DNA of 38,055 bases from Ignavibacteria bacterium. GTDB taxonomy: Bacteria; Bacteroidota; Ignavibacteria; Ignavibacteriales; Melioribacteraceae. The first letter of the stretch is position 1; each line of letters starts with the position of its first letter. This document shows, one piece after another, positions 23,354 through 32,095 of this stretch. Both the position numbers and the translations under genes were made by a program. Under the pieces are notes generated by a model. The model made no database searches and was not told the origin of the DNA. It worked only from the letters and a program-made list of their open reading frames with translations. The stretch covers positions 1 through 38,055 of the forward strand of contig WPAE01000014.1 in NCBI GenBank assembly GCA_009773205.1. Reading direction: 5' to 3'.

Positions 23354-24703
23354 ATGTCTGCAAAGGTTGCATTTTATACATTAGGCTGTAAGCTGAATTT
23401 TTCCGAGACTTCTACAATTGGCGAGCAGTTTCTAAATCGTGGTTATGAAGTAACTGAATACAATGAAAAAGCCGATGTGTATGTTATTAATACTTGTTCT
23501 GTTACAGATAACGCCGATAAAGAATGCCGGCAAATGGTACGCCGCGCGCTAAAGAATAATCCAGAAGCATATATAATTGTTACCGGCTGTTACGCGCAGC
23601 TTCGCCCAGATGAAATTGTAAAGATTGATGGAGTAGATGCTGTTTTAGGCAGCAATGAAAAATTTAAGTTGTTTGAATACATAAACAATTTTGAAAAGCA
23701 AAAACTCTCGTGTATCTATGTTTCACCAACCGAAAAATTGAATGAGTTCAATTCTTCATTCTCTACAGAAGGAAATGAGCGCACACGCGCTTTCTTCAAA
23801 ATTCAAGATGGCTGCGATTACAAATGCACATTTTGCACTATTCCTCTTGCTCGTGGTAAAAGCAGAAGCGCTAAACCCGATGAAGTTGTCAATGAATTTA
23901 CACAACTTCTCGATGCCGGCTTCAAAGAAATTATTCTTACAGGTGTAAATGTTGGCGATTATTCTTATCATCTAAATCTTGATCGAAGTTTAAAAGAAGA
24001 ACAAGAAACAGATCTGTTTCTGCTATTGCAAAAAATGCTTTCTATTAAAGGAGAATATAGAATTCGCATAAGTTCTATTGAGCCAAATCTTCTAAGCGAT
24101 AATATTTTAGAATTAACGGCAAACGATTCCAGGATGTGTAACCATTTCCACATTCCACTGCAAAGCGGAAGTTCTAAAGTTCTAATGCTGATGCAGCGCA
24201 GATACAAAACGGTTGATTATAAAACTCTAATTCACAAAGCAGTTGAGAAAATTGCTAATCTTGCAATTGGCGTTGATGTTATAGTTGGATTTCCAGGAGA
24301 AACAGAAGAAGATTTTTCAGAAACTTACTCATTCTTACGCGATCTGCCTATTTCCTACTTGCACGTCTTTACTTATTCCGAAAGACCAAATACAAAAGCA
24401 ATTGAGATGCCTGGAAATGTGGATTACATAGAACGCAAAAAACGAAATAATATGCTTAGAATCTTGAGCGAGAAAAAAAGGCATGAGTTTTATCAGAGTA
24501 TGATTGGAAAAGAATTAACCGCTTTGTTCGAGCATGAAGAGCGCAATGGAGAAATGCGCGGCTTTACATCCAACTATTTACGAATTAAGGCACCATATAA
24601 TTCCGAATTAATTAATAAATTTGTTCCGGTTAAAATAAAGGAGGTTGGCGAGAATATTTGTACAGCGGAGATTTTACTGCAAACAGAATTAAAGACTAAA
24701 TAA
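23354..24703 (+). CDS. mtaB: tRNA t6A37 methylthiotransferase MtaB
   Basis: This radical-SAM enzyme adds a methylthio group to t6A37 of tRNAs. The N-terminal UPF0004 domain has the iron-sulfur cysteines in LGCKLNFSE, NTCSVTDNADKECR and TGCYAQ. The radical-SAM motif is CDYKCTFCTIP, and a TRAM-like domain ends the protein (about 385-449). LGCKLNFSE and the SVTDNADKECR form distinguish MtaB from MiaB and RimO. The ATG at 23276 is rejected because its first 26 codons are heptanucleotide repeat; AAAGGGA at 23344-23350 supports 23354, giving about 449 residues. Confidence 0.93.
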   Translation: MSAKVAFYTLGCKLNFSETSTIGEQFLNRGYEVTEYNEKADVYVINTCSVTDNADKECRQMVRRALKNNPEAYIIVTGCYAQLRPDEIVKIDGVDAVLGSNEKFKLFEYINNFEKQKLSCIYVSPTEKLNEFNSSFSTEGNERTRAFFKIQDGCDYKCTFCTIPLARGKSRSAKPDEVVNEFTQLLDAGFKEIILTGVNVGDYSYHLNLDRSLKEEQETDLFLLLQKMLSIKGEYRIRISSIEPNLLSDNILELTANDSRMCNHFHIPLQSGSSKVLMLMQRRYKTVDYKTLIHKAVEKIANLAIGVDVIVGFPGETEEDFSETYSFLRDLPISYLHVFTYSERPNTKAIEMPGNVDYIERKKRNNMLRILSEKKRHEFYQSMIGKELTALFEHEERNGEMRGFTSNYLRIKAPYNSELINKFVPVKIKEVGENICTAEILLQTELKTK

Positions 24704-24714
24704 TTGGATTAGCC

Positions 24715-25554
24715 ATGAAACGAATCATTTCTCTTGTTGTACTTCTTTCGTCAATTTGTAATGGGCAGTTTGTTAATAGCAATCAGCAATCAGCTTCCAC
24801 CTTTCAGCTTTCAGCTTTCAGCTTTCAGCAGAAGAATTTGAAAATCCAAAATCCAAATCCTTACCAGAGCGCAGTCGAAGGATCTGAAATCCAAAATTTT
24901 AACTCTGCTTACCAATATCCAACTCGCCTCGATAGACACAAGTCGAAGCAGGCACCCAGCACGCTTCCTCAGAAAAAGAGCGCTGGGTTAGCAATTTTGT
25001 ATTCTATGATTTTACCCGGAATGGGAGAGCTTTATACGAATGGTTACGAAAGCGGTAAATACTTTACAATTGCAGAAGCAGCATTGTGGAGCGTGTTTAC
25101 CGGCTACACTCTTTATGGCAATTGGAAAAGAGATAATTATATTACTTTCGCTAAATCTAACGCGGGAATTAACCTTGACGGAATGGAATCTAACTTTATT
25201 GCGAATGTTAGTATTTATGTGAGCATAGACGATTATAACAGAACAAAAGAACTTAACCGTGAGTTTGATAAAACATATAATAAGAATCTCTTTAATTGGA
25301 ATTGGGCAAATAACGATAAACGAAAAGAATTTCGCGATATGTGGTCATCCAGCGAAAACGCATACAACAAAGTTAGATTTGTAGTTGGAGCAATTGTTCT
25401 TAATAGAGTAGTTAGTGCAATAAATGCTGTCAGATTGGTCTCTGCTTACAATAAAAATTTATCGAACGAACTTAGCTGGAATGTTTATTTTGGGGTTGAA
25501 GATAAGCCTACTTTACCATCATCAATTACAATTAATTTTGTGAAGGTGTTATAA
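24715..25554 (+). CDS. DUF5683-like secreted or membrane protein
   Basis: The 279-residue product begins with a signal peptide (MKRIISLVVLLSSICNG). A long low-complexity segment (about 20-85) is encoded by repeat DNA: TTTCAGC heptamers (24802-24829), AAAATCC units and short palindromes. The conserved part starts at SAGLAILYSMILPGMGELYTNGYESGKYF (about 91-119), which resembles DUF5683-like proteins and has hydrophobic stretches at 93-107 and 121-137. A second helix pair lies near 225-245. Function is unknown. It follows mtaB by 11 bp and is probably co-transcribed. Confidence 0.7.
   Translation: MKRIISLVVLLSSICNGQFVNSNQQSASTFQLSAFSFQQKNLKIQNPNPYQSAVEGSEIQNFNSAYQYPTRLDRHKSKQAPSTLPQKKSAGLAILYSMILPGMGELYTNGYESGKYFTIAEAALWSVFTGYTLYGNWKRDNYITFAKSNAGINLDGMESNFIANVSIYVSIDDYNRTKELNREFDKTYNKNLFNWNWANNDKRKEFRDMWSSSENAYNKVRFVVGAIVLNRVVSAINAVRLVSAYNKNLSNELSWNVYFGVEDKPTLPSSITINFVKVL
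24801..24829. repeat. TTTCAGC heptanucleotide repeat within a gene
   Basis: Four perfect copies of TTTCAGC (24802-24808, 24809-24815, 24816-24822, 24823-24829) are translated as FQLSAFSFQ-type sequence near the N terminus of the secreted protein. Confidence 0.85.
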
Positions 25555-25555
25555 A

Positions 25556-25583
25556 AAAAAGCTGCCAATTGGCAGCTTTTTTT
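25556..25583. terminator. Bidirectional Rho-independent terminator
   Basis: GCTGCC (25561-25566) pairs with GGCAGC (25571-25576), flanked by A8 and T7, so the hairpin works in both directions. It separates the convergent 24715 gene and susD. Confidence 0.9.
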
Positions 25584-25608
25584 ATAAACTACTCACAACA
25601 TACTTTTC

Positions 25609-26823
25609 TTACAAAGGAGGCAAGTTTGGATTTGCATTTCTTTCGTTACGTGGAATAGGCATGTAACGCCAAACATTACCGGTAATGTGCCATTTATCTG
25701 TTCTGTGCTGGTCCATCAATCTTGTGCCTTGAACAAATAATTCTTTATCTCGTTCAACTAAAATACCATCAACATTAATTGTTGTTAACGGATCGAGATT
25801 TCTTGATGTTCTAACAGCATTAACAAGTGCTAAAGCGTTTCCAGAACCAGAACCTCTAAGAACACATTCAGCAATCATTAGATTATTTTCTTGCCATGTC
25901 ATTACCGGAAAGTTGTTTGTTCTATCCGGATATTTCATCTGCCAGTAATAAGTAATGTTATCGGTTCCTCGTACAGTTCCAAGTTTAATTCTGTTAGCTT
26001 CTTTAGGTTCTCTTACAACATAATCGTTGAAGCGGGAGTTTACAGCAATCTGAACACGTCCAGCGCCTGCAAAGCCCCAGAAATAGATGTTGAAAAGATC
26101 GTTATGCAATGCTTCAAAAGCCCTATCGCCAGAAACCATGCCCGCAGCAGCGTGAGTAGCAGCGTTAGCATAATCTTTTTTAGCAAAATAAGCTTTAGCA
26201 ATCATAGAATTAGTAACTTTTTTCAAGTAGGCATCTGTTTGGATATTGTGCGCCTCTTTCATTTTTGCAATAGCTTGATCTAATAAAGCACCTTGTGGAA
26301 TGAATGGACCCGCATCAATTACTCCGCCCGGTTCGTTCTGGTTTAAGCCAAAAGCAATAGCCATATAGAAACGAGCAATACCGCCATACAAATTACCTGT
26401 AAAAAGAGTGTTAATTCTTCTTTGTTCTGAAGTAAAAGTAACTTTTCCTGCTCTTGCAACTAAATCATCGGCATATTTTCTTACTTGACCAACAGCAATA
26501 TATATACCTTGAACAGTTGCGTTATCAGGCAGAATTGTGCCTCTGTCAATTTCCTCAAAAGTAGGGAAACTTGCAGTTGCAATTCTACTTGTGTAAATCA
26601 TTGCATCAGATTGTAAATCCATTAAACAAGCAAGCTGGCTTGCAGTTGTAGCAAAACGCTGCTGAACACCCTTGGAAAGAAAATCCATTTGCGCTTCTGT
26701 ATTTAAAAAATCATCCTTTGCTAAATCTATAACAGGATCAACATCAGAAATGTATTCTTCGCATCCTGAAAAAGAAAAGAATACGATAGGAAGTAAGACT
26801 AATAATATTTTATATTTTTTCAT
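25609..26823 (-). CDS. SusD/RagB-family surface lipoprotein
   Basis: This 404-residue protein is the substrate-capture lipoprotein that caps a SusC-type channel on the cell surface. The signal ends in a lipobox FSFSGC with Cys21. TPR-like helices follow, with AKAYFAKKDYANAATHAAAGM about 200-220, and the typical end is near NAVRTSRNLDPLTTINVDGILVERDKELFVQGTRLMDQHRTDKW (about 330-375). At 404 residues it is shorter than most SusD proteins. It begins 16 bp after susC. No glycosidase or peptidase neighbour reveals the substrate. Confidence 0.88.
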   Translation of the reverse strand: MKKYKILLVLLPIVFFSFSGCEEYISDVDPVIDLAKDDFLNTEAQMDFLSKGVQQRFATTASQLACLMDLQSDAMIYTSRIATASFPTFEEIDRGTILPDNATVQGIYIAVGQVRKYADDLVARAGKVTFTSEQRRINTLFTGNLYGGIARFYMAIAFGLNQNEPGGVIDAGPFIPQGALLDQAIAKMKEAHNIQTDAYLKKVTNSMIAKAYFAKKDYANAATHAAAGMVSGDRAFEALHNDLFNIYFWGFAGAGRVQIAVNSRFNDYVVREPKEANRIKLGTVRGTDNITYYWQMKYPDRTNNFPVMTWQENNLMIAECVLRGSGSGNALALVNAVRTSRNLDPLTTINVDGILVERDKELFVQGTRLMDQHRTDKWHITGNVWRYMPIPRNERNANPNLPPL

Positions 26824-26839
26824 TTTATTTCTCCTCTCC

Positions 26840-29824
26840 TTATAATCCTAGTCTAAACCAGAAGTTAACGGTTCTTGGTGATTGTAGAGTTAAGAAGTCG
26901 TTACCTCTTGCAATTGTTCTAGCTCCTGTGAAATTCAACTCAACATCCGAACCGGAATACTTTGTGAATCTTGCAAGATTACGAACAGAGACTCCAACAG
27001 AAATTGCTTTAAAGTACCGTGTTAAATCAAATTCACTTAAAACATCAGTTAAGTCGTAGCTTAAGCTTACTTCTCTGATGATTAGGTAATCTGCATCTTC
27101 AACATAATTGCCAGCATAACGCCAGTCTAACTTAGCAAATTTTTCTGCAAGTGCTTTGTATTCATCCGTTCCAGGAGTTAAAGGAGTAACATCAGTTGGG
27201 TTAGAGCTTGGTAAACCAAGTGTAGCGTTAGCAGCAACTATTGGCGCTAAACCAAGCTGCGCATTCATTCTATTGTAAGTACTTCCATTACCTCTTCTGT
27301 TAGCAAACAACTGTGTGTTGTTAAATATTCTGTTTCCTAACGCCCATTCAGTAAATGCATACAAATTAAAGTTCTTTAAGAATTTGAAATTAAGCGTAAA
27401 AGAGCCTGTATGATTTGGAACAGGGTTTCCTAATTCTACTCTATCGGTTGAACGTGTAGAGCGGAGATATTTTCCGGCTGCATCATACTCTGCTGCAATT
27501 GAAGTAAAAGTAAAGAACTCATACTTTGGTTTGCCAACGTGAATAACATTGTTAATAGAATAAATTGGCTGTGCGCCGCCCAAATCTTTAACTTCATTCT
27601 TTTGATAGTTCCATATAAAGCTTAGATCTAGTTTATAGTCTGCGGTTCGTATTGGAGAGTACTGAATTAAAGATTCAAAACCGGAAGCATCAACAGCGCC
27701 TACGTTAAATGGTTGAGTAGAAGCTGTTAAACCGGTTGAAGGAGCGTTAACTTTTCCTACTATCGAGTTAGTAGCTTTTTGAATATAGTAAGTGAATTCT
27801 AAAGAAATATCACCAAAAAGTTCTGTATCCAAACCAACTTCAAATTCTTTTACTCGTTCAGGTTGAATTTCAGGATTACCAATTACAGAAATTACAGCAC
27901 CTGCGCCATAACCGCCTGCTTCGGCTGCATACAACAAAGGAATACCATCAAGTAAACCAGGTAAAACACCGCTTTCGCCGTAAGCCGCTCTTAGCTTTAA
28001 CAAATTAAAGAACGATGGTGTAAAATCATATCGGTCTAATCTTACAGCTAAGCTTGCTTTTGGATATGTGATTGATGGAGAGTTTGCTCCAAGAGAGCTT
28101 GCATAATCTTTTCTTAAACCAAGTGTTAAGAAGTATTGATCTAAGTAATTAAAAGAATGCTCTGTAAATATACCGCCGTCACGCAAATGGCTGAAACCTT
28201 CGCCGTAACCGGAAATTTTGCCAGCAGCTCCAAGTGTAGTAATTAATTCCGATGTAAATGTTTCGCCCGTTACGTTTGTAGATTTATTTGTACGGTCGAA
28301 AAACTGTCCGCCTACTACTGAGCGAATATCAAGATCTTCAAATAATTGATAATTGTAACCAACGTTAAAATCGTACGTAAATTGAGTGTTAAAGCGTTCA
28401 AAGATACTCTTTTGTCCTTGAGTAATTAAACCGCCAAAGTTTACTCCGAACGGGAATAAACGCACCTGACGCCAACTGCTGTTATCTATACCGATACTTG
28501 CATTAACATCAAGGTTGTCCATTGGTCTATAGTTCATACTAAAAGAACCAACAAACTGATTAAGGTCGTGGTTATCGCTGAATTTATAAAGGTCTTCTTC
28601 CTTTACAAAAGCGAATGGTCTAAAGTCAAGAATTGTATTTCCAAGTCCGCCATAAATAATGTTATCATTATTTGGTCTCTGAAACTTATTCTTTACATAA
28701 CCAGAACTTAGTTTTAATGTAACAGCATCGGTTGGGAATGCGGTTAAATTTAACCTAACTGTACTTCTGTCTCCTGAGTTACCAGGATAGATACCATCTT
28801 CTTGTCTGTTTTCAAAAGAAGAGTAGTACTTCATAGCATTGTTGCCGCCAGTTGCACTCAAAAAGTGTTCGCGGATTGGACCAACTTTGAATTGGCTGTT
28901 TAATTTATCAACACGGGTTAATTCCTTTGTTGCTGCATTTTTTACAACCCAAGTTTGAACAGTTTCAAAATTTTCATAATCGTATGTGTATAACTTTTCA
29001 TTGTAGCCGTAATTGAAACGATAATCAACAGAAATACCTGCGCCAACTTGCTGAGTTAACTTTCCCGATTTTGTTGTAATTAATACAACACCGTTAGAAC
29101 CATTTGCACCGTACATAGAAGCTGCTGCTGGTCCTTTTAGGAACTCAATTTTTTCAATGTCGTTAGTGTTTAAGTTTGCAAGTGTGCTTATACCTTGTCC
29201 GCCAACAGCAAACCCGACAACTTCTTGGTTATCCATACGAACGCCATCTACATAAATAATTGGTTGTCCATCGCCATTAAGGCCGCCGCCGCCTCTAACA
29301 TTAAATCTCCAGCCGGAGCCAACATTACCAGAAGAAGTTGTTAATTGAACGCCGGCTACTTTGCCTCCAACTAACTGAGAAAGAGAACCATAGGTGTTGA
29401 CCTGCTGAAGTTCTGCTGCCGAAACCCTTCCAACAGCAATTTCTGCAACAGACTTAGAAGTTTTAGAAGCAATACCTGTAACTACTAACTCATCACTTAA
29501 GAAAACATCTTCTACTAACTCAAAGTTTTGAGTAATGTTGTTACCGCTTAAAGTTATAGATACAGAACCCTTTTTGTAATTAACAAATGAAGCTGAAAGT
29601 TCTACCCTTTGACCCTTTGCAAGTTCTTTCGGAATATCGAAAGAATAATTACCATCAAGGTCTGAAGCTGCCCCGGTGTTGAGTGCTTTAATTATTACGC
29701 TTGCACCAATAAGCGTCTCCCCATTAGTATCTGTTACTTTTCCAGATACCTTAAATGTTCCCTGAGCCAGCAGCATTGCTGGGGCTATTACAAGGAACAA
29801 CAGGACCCGTAGTGTTTTTCCCAT
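26840..29824 (-). CDS. SusC/RagA-family TonB-linked outer-membrane protein
   Basis: The 994-residue transporter imports glycans or peptides across the outer membrane with its SusD partner. It has a signal peptide (1-21), a carboxypeptidase-regulatory-like domain (about 24-110, VSGKVTDTNGETLIGASV and SDLDGNYSFDIP), a plug domain (about 125-245) with VRGGGGLNGDGQPIIYVDGV and NTNDIEKIEFLKGPAAASMYGANGSNGVVLITTK, and a long beta-barrel ending TVNFWFRLGL. It leads a susC-susD pair transcribed away from the 30420 regulator. No sigma/anti-sigma or two-component regulator adjoins the pair. Confidence 0.93.
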   Translation of the reverse strand: MGKTLRVLLFLVIAPAMLLAQGTFKVSGKVTDTNGETLIGASVIIKALNTGAASDLDGNYSFDIPKELAKGQRVELSASFVNYKKGSVSITLSGNNITQNFELVEDVFLSDELVVTGIASKTSKSVAEIAVGRVSAAELQQVNTYGSLSQLVGGKVAGVQLTTSSGNVGSGWRFNVRGGGGLNGDGQPIIYVDGVRMDNQEVVGFAVGGQGISTLANLNTNDIEKIEFLKGPAAASMYGANGSNGVVLITTKSGKLTQQVGAGISVDYRFNYGYNEKLYTYDYENFETVQTWVVKNAATKELTRVDKLNSQFKVGPIREHFLSATGGNNAMKYYSSFENRQEDGIYPGNSGDRSTVRLNLTAFPTDAVTLKLSSGYVKNKFQRPNNDNIIYGGLGNTILDFRPFAFVKEEDLYKFSDNHDLNQFVGSFSMNYRPMDNLDVNASIGIDNSSWRQVRLFPFGVNFGGLITQGQKSIFERFNTQFTYDFNVGYNYQLFEDLDIRSVVGGQFFDRTNKSTNVTGETFTSELITTLGAAGKISGYGEGFSHLRDGGIFTEHSFNYLDQYFLTLGLRKDYASSLGANSPSITYPKASLAVRLDRYDFTPSFFNLLKLRAAYGESGVLPGLLDGIPLLYAAEAGGYGAGAVISVIGNPEIQPERVKEFEVGLDTELFGDISLEFTYYIQKATNSIVGKVNAPSTGLTASTQPFNVGAVDASGFESLIQYSPIRTADYKLDLSFIWNYQKNEVKDLGGAQPIYSINNVIHVGKPKYEFFTFTSIAAEYDAAGKYLRSTRSTDRVELGNPVPNHTGSFTLNFKFLKNFNLYAFTEWALGNRIFNNTQLFANRRGNGSTYNRMNAQLGLAPIVAANATLGLPSSNPTDVTPLTPGTDEYKALAEKFAKLDWRYAGNYVEDADYLIIREVSLSYDLTDVLSEFDLTRYFKAISVGVSVRNLARFTKYSGSDVELNFTGARTIARGNDFLTLQSPRTVNFWFRLGL

Positions 29825-30419
29825 ACACTTCTCTCCGATTGTGGATTGATTTAGTTAGAAACGAGAGTTACACCTCTCATTAATTGATACAATCTATACG
29901 CAATTCTTTTAGATAATACTGGTTCTGTTAATTAGCGAATGAAGAATCTGTTTTTAATCTGAAAAAAGAAGTTTCGTGTCTATAAACTAAAAGTATGATA
30001 CGAATTTTTCAGTTGCCTCTATTTATTATTTTTGCAGCCTAATGTTCGCTAACTTATAAGCAACATAATTTGAAAAAATCTCAAAAACAATAGGTTAGGG
30101 CAGTTCTAAAAATTAGTTTGTAATAGCACAATAGAAATGCCGGTAAAAAGTAGTTTACGTGTTTCAAAAAAAAGGTCCGTCGAATGGAAAACTTACTGAC
30201 AATGAGTATGAAAGAAGAGAGTCGGCTCAAGTCAATAAGCCAGTTAGAGGAGAAAAAAATTAGTCGGTTAGTAGTGATTTTAAATCTAAATTTGTAATAG
30301 ATTATTTTCTATTTGGCACCTCTAAAAACTTTTGTTTTAAAATATTTCATCCCGCAAAGCGGGGCAAAGGAAATTGATATTTTTAGAGGCGCCCTATTAA
30401 CAATCACTAAAATTAGCTG
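29825..30419. other. 595-bp intergenic region with repeat remnants
   Basis: This holds the control region of susC and the leader of the AlbA_2 gene. A lone GGGCAGTTCTAAAAA at 30098-30112 resembles the ends of the GGGCACCTCTAAAAA elements. A complete element lies at 30314-30394. TATTTTTG at 30027-30034 resembles a -7 box but has no -33 partner, and the ATG after it opens only five codons. No gene or tRNA is seen. Confidence 0.5.
30314..30394. mobile_element. MITE-like element with TATT duplication
   Basis: GGCACCTCTAAAA (30315-30327) pairs with TTTTAGAGGCGCC (30381-30393) with one mismatch. TATT flanks both sides (30310-30313 and 30395-30398). At 81 bp it is shorter than the 1637 element and has a different core containing CCCGCAAAGCGGGG. 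It ends 25 bp before the next gene. Confidence 0.7.
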
Positions 30420-31745
30420 ATGATGAAAGAATCGGAAACAATCGAATTCAAAAAGTCCGTTGCAGAACTCAATGAGGCGCTTAAATCTATTTCAGCAATT
30501 CTTAACAAACATCAAAAAGGTGAGCTCTTTTTTGGATTAAAGAACGACGGTTCTCCGGTTAAGAATTCAATTTCTGAAAAAACTCTTCGCGATGTTTCGC
30601 AAGCCATTTCAAGTAAAATCGAACCCAGAATTTTTCCAACCATAAAGACAACCGATATCAACGGAATAAAAGTAATCAAAGTTTCTTTTGAAGGGCGCCA
30701 AGTTCCTTATTCTGCTGAGGGTAGATACTTCATCAGAGTTGCCGATGAAGACAAACAACTCTCTGCAGCAGAATTGAAAAAACTTTTCTTCTCTAACAAA
30801 GACTATAAATGGGACGCAAGTATAAATCTCTCCGCTTCATTAAAAGATATCAACATCAAAAAGGTAAAAGACTTTTGTAGTAAAGCTGATATCGCTTACA
30901 CTAATCTTGAAGATGTTCTTGAATCATTAAATCTGCTCTCAAATGAAAAACTTACAAATGCTGCAGTAATTTTATTCGCTAAGAATCCAGGTAAGTTTTT
31001 CTTCAACGCAAAGTTGATGTGTGCTGTCTTTGCAGCTAATAACACCGCCACAATTTTGGACCAAAAAGATTTCACTGGTGATCTTTTTGCACTGATCAAA
31101 GAAGCCGAACTCTACATTCTAAAAAATATTTATCTCGGCATGGAAGTAGAAGGGCTTTATCGAAAAGATATTCCTGAAATAAATAAAGAAGCACTTCGCG
31201 AAGCAATCATAAACGCATTCATTCACAGAGATTATCACGATCTCGACTTCGTCTCAGTTGGTGTATTCAAAGACAGAGTCGAAATAAAAAATCCAGGTGG
31301 ATTAATCGGCGGGTTGCAGATTAAAGATATAGTCAAACGGCACATCTCAAAAAGAAGAAATGAACTCATTGCAGATCTTCTCGGACGAGCTCACTTAGTA
31401 GAGCGAAAGGGAAGAGGCATTGCATTAATTCTTGACAAAGAACCCACAGCGAAATTTGAAGAGATTGCATGTTTATTTATTACGACATTTAAACGTAGGG
31501 CTTTTTTTGTCAATCAAGGGTTGGTTGATGGGTTGGTTGACGGGTTGGTTGATAGCCAGAAGAAAATCGTACAGCTGATTGAATTTTCTCCAAAAATTTC
31601 AATTGATGAAATGAAACAAAAAATAGGAATATCAAGAACAGCAATAGATAAACACATAAAAAAATTGAAAAGTAACGGTATTCTTGAAAGGATTGGAAAT
31701 TCTAAATCTGGTTATTGGAAGCTTGTAAACAAAAAGTCAAATTAA
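30420..31745 (+). CDS. AlbA_2 / ATP-binding / winged-helix transcriptional regulator
   Basis: The 441-residue protein has the layout of the AlbA_2 (formerly AAA_4) regulators. It has an N-terminal Schlafen-like AlbA_2 domain (about 4-115, ETIEFKKSVAELNEALKSISAILN, GELFFGLKNDG), a middle region, a HATPase_c-like domain (about 255-360, EALREAIINAFIHRDYH, VEIKNPGGL, LGRAHLVERKGRGI) and a C-terminal winged helix (about 385-440, ISIDEMKQKIGISRTAIDKHIKKLK). A 12-bp tandem repeat encoding GLVD GLVD GLVD (31518-31553) links the last two. Two ATGs are in tandem at the start. Such proteins control unknown regulons; a target cannot be deduced here. Confidence 0.8.
   Translation: MMKESETIEFKKSVAELNEALKSISAILNKHQKGELFFGLKNDGSPVKNSISEKTLRDVSQAISSKIEPRIFPTIKTTDINGIKVIKVSFEGRQVPYSAEGRYFIRVADEDKQLSAAELKKLFFSNKDYKWDASINLSASLKDINIKKVKDFCSKADIAYTNLEDVLESLNLLSNEKLTNAAVILFAKNPGKFFFNAKLMCAVFAANNTATILDQKDFTGDLFALIKEAELYILKNIYLGMEVEGLYRKDIPEINKEALREAIINAFIHRDYHDLDFVSVGVFKDRVEIKNPGGLIGGLQIKDIVKRHISKRRNELIADLLGRAHLVERKGRGIALILDKEPTAKFEEIACLFITTFKRRAFFVNQGLVDGLVDGLVDSQKKIVQLIEFSPKISIDEMKQKIGISRTAIDKHIKKLKSNGILERIGNSKSGYWKLVNKKSN
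31518..31553 (+). repeat. 12-bp tandem repeat in the regulator linker
   Basis: Three copies of GGGTTGGTTGAT/C (31518-31529, 31530-31541, 31542-31553) encode GLVDGLVDGLVD. The 12-bp period means copy-number change adds or removes four residues without a frameshift. Confidence 0.85.
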
Positions 31746-32095
31746 TCTTTCTCGTCCGCTAATCTCAGCTTGTCTCGCAACAGGCGGATTGGGTAATCGT
31801 AACCAGAAATTGTCAAAATTATCTTCCCTGCCCGCCATGTTTGGTCTAAAGAGGCAGGCGGGTTAGATTCGGCTCATTTATGTAATAACTCTTTAAAAAT
31901 GTCAGCACTTAAAACACAATAGAAATCTCGGTAGTAAATTAGTAAATCCATTAATTATAGTTTTGTTTTATCTTTACCACGTTAGAAAACCCCGCTGTTT
32001 GAAATAATATTCCTTATTTAGCTAACACGGGGTTAATGCCCCGCGTGAGCCATCTAGTTCGAAGGTGAAGGTCTTCTAACGGGGTTTACTTTGCT
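31746..32095 (+). promoter_or_regulatory. Structured leader region upstream of truA
   Basis: Near 31958-31965 TAGTTTTG resembles a -7 box. From 31981 to 32087 the DNA is highly self-complementary: AAACCCCG (31987-31994) pairs with CGGGGTTT (32080-32087), AAATAA (32002-32007) with TTATTT (32014-32019), and CACG-GGG (32026-32032) with CCC-CGTG (32040-32047). GTTAGAA (31981-31987) can instead pair with TTCTAAC (32074-32080). The long stem ends 8 nt before the first ATG. Positions 31750-31870 also hold CCTGCC...GGCAGGCGGG-type hairpins. Whether it acts as RNA is inferred. Confidence 0.45.

Noticed and set aside
30020-30060. Promoter and gene start at 30027-30042
   Set aside because: The -7-like TATTTTTG has no -33 partner at the right spacing, and the following ATG frame stops after five codons.
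32050-32085. tRNA gene (GTTCGAAGG resembles a T-loop)
   Set aside because: No acceptor stem, D-arm or anticodon arm can be formed around it.
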